Of a stretch of DNA of 64,000 bases, positions 63,601-64,000 are shown in pieces. The translations under genes and the position numbers were made by a program. This stretch comes from Lateolabrax maculatus. Its lineage: Eukaryota > Chordata > Actinopteri > Acropomatiformes > Lateolabracidae. The stretch spans positions 5,328,501-5,392,500 of the forward strand of contig CM062210.1 in NCBI GenBank assembly GCA_031216445.1, read 5' to 3'. The first letter of the stretch is position 1. Each line of letters opens with the position of its first letter. Below the pieces are notes generated by a model. The model worked only from the letters and a program-made list of their open reading frames with translations, searched no databases and was not told the DNA's origin.

Positions 63601-64000
63601 CATGTCCTCAGTGGTAGCTACGTATTTTGGGGTGATTTGTGTTATTTTCAGCGTTGTGAGACATAGTTTATTTCTCACAATTAAAAAACTTAGACATAAT
63701 TGGTATTCTATAAGGTGATTCCAGTATTTCTACACTCAATGAATTTAAATTAGACTACTTTTAGGCCAACAAAATAATAATGTGCATTTGTATTCCTGGT
63801 AGTGTGGGAAAGCCTTAGAAAAGCAGCATTTAGACTCTCATGTGGGGAAATATAATTTACATAAAGCATAACTGAGAGCAACACTGAATGACCCGAAATA
63901 AAATATTAAAAATCTAAGTAATTATAAGAAAAACAGAGCCCTTATTTATGATTTCTGGTCAAGTCCTGGCTACGGCCCCGGGTGTGACCATAATCATTTT
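57663..64000. other. Non-coding, no gene recognised
   Basis: AT-rich. Holds one dispersed-repeat copy (62210-62345) and short tracts such as (GTACA)n near 60370. No splice-flanked conserved exon was identified on either strand. Confidence 0.5.
62210..62345 (+). repeat. 'gacattttagaaaatatgct' dispersed repeat, 5' part
   Basis: 'gacattttagaaaatatgct', 'cattcactttcttggtgag', 'gactcgacagctctctcgtg' and 'ggagctaaagccaggagttg' match the first half of the family also seen at 35648-35845. Confidence 0.65.

Noticed and set aside
1..64000. CRISPR arrays, operons, tRNA or rRNA genes
   Set aside because: No regularly spaced direct repeats, no B-box-like GGTTCGANTCC and no rRNA core sequence were seen. 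The window is vertebrate intronic DNA.

Overview
The window is vertebrate genomic DNA, most likely from a ray-finned fish and probably a percomorph. Coding sequence is sparse, introns are long and AT-rich, and (CA)n microsatellites are abundant. Several dispersed repeat families look like those common in percomorph genomes; that attribution is from memory and was not searched. No bacterial-type operons, CRISPR arrays, rRNA or tRNA genes were seen.

The one gene that can be supported is on the minus strand: a partial orthologue of RALYL (RALY RNA-binding-protein-like, of the hnRNP C/RALY family). Four coding exons are visible. In transcript order they are exon A 43475-43202 (start codon at 43457 and the whole RRM), exon B 7440-7365, exon C 6273-6226 and exon D 5159-4981. 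All splice sites are GT-AG and all phases agree (256+76+48+179 nt = 186 codons plus 1 nt). The exons coding for the C-terminal coiled coil and acidic tail would lie left of position 1, and 5' UTR exons probably lie right of 43475. The intron between A and B is about 35.8 kb.

Layout from left to right: 1-2661 is intron. 2662-4968 is a decayed hAT DNA transposon with recognisable transposase pieces, whose right end stops 12 bp from the splice donor of exon D. Exons D, C and B lie at 5.0-7.4 kb. 7.4-43.2 kb is the long intron, with five copies of an AATCGATTA-type repeat, other dispersed repeats, microsatellites and two degenerate tandem arrays at 38.8-39.8 and 41.8-42.45 kb. Exon A follows at 43.2-43.5 kb. 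43.5-64 kb is 5' intron or upstream sequence with scattered repeats, including a deleted relic at 57.2-57.7 kb that resembles a RecQ-type helicase element.

The most interesting observation is a CpG-rich patch at about 21.3-21.84 kb inside the long intron. On the minus strand it has a TATA-like box, a long pyrimidine tract, and a 12-codon ATG-initiated stretch (21530-21494) that ends at a GTGAGTG donor in the phase exon B needs. I infer an alternative ralyl promoter and first exon that would give a protein without the RRM.
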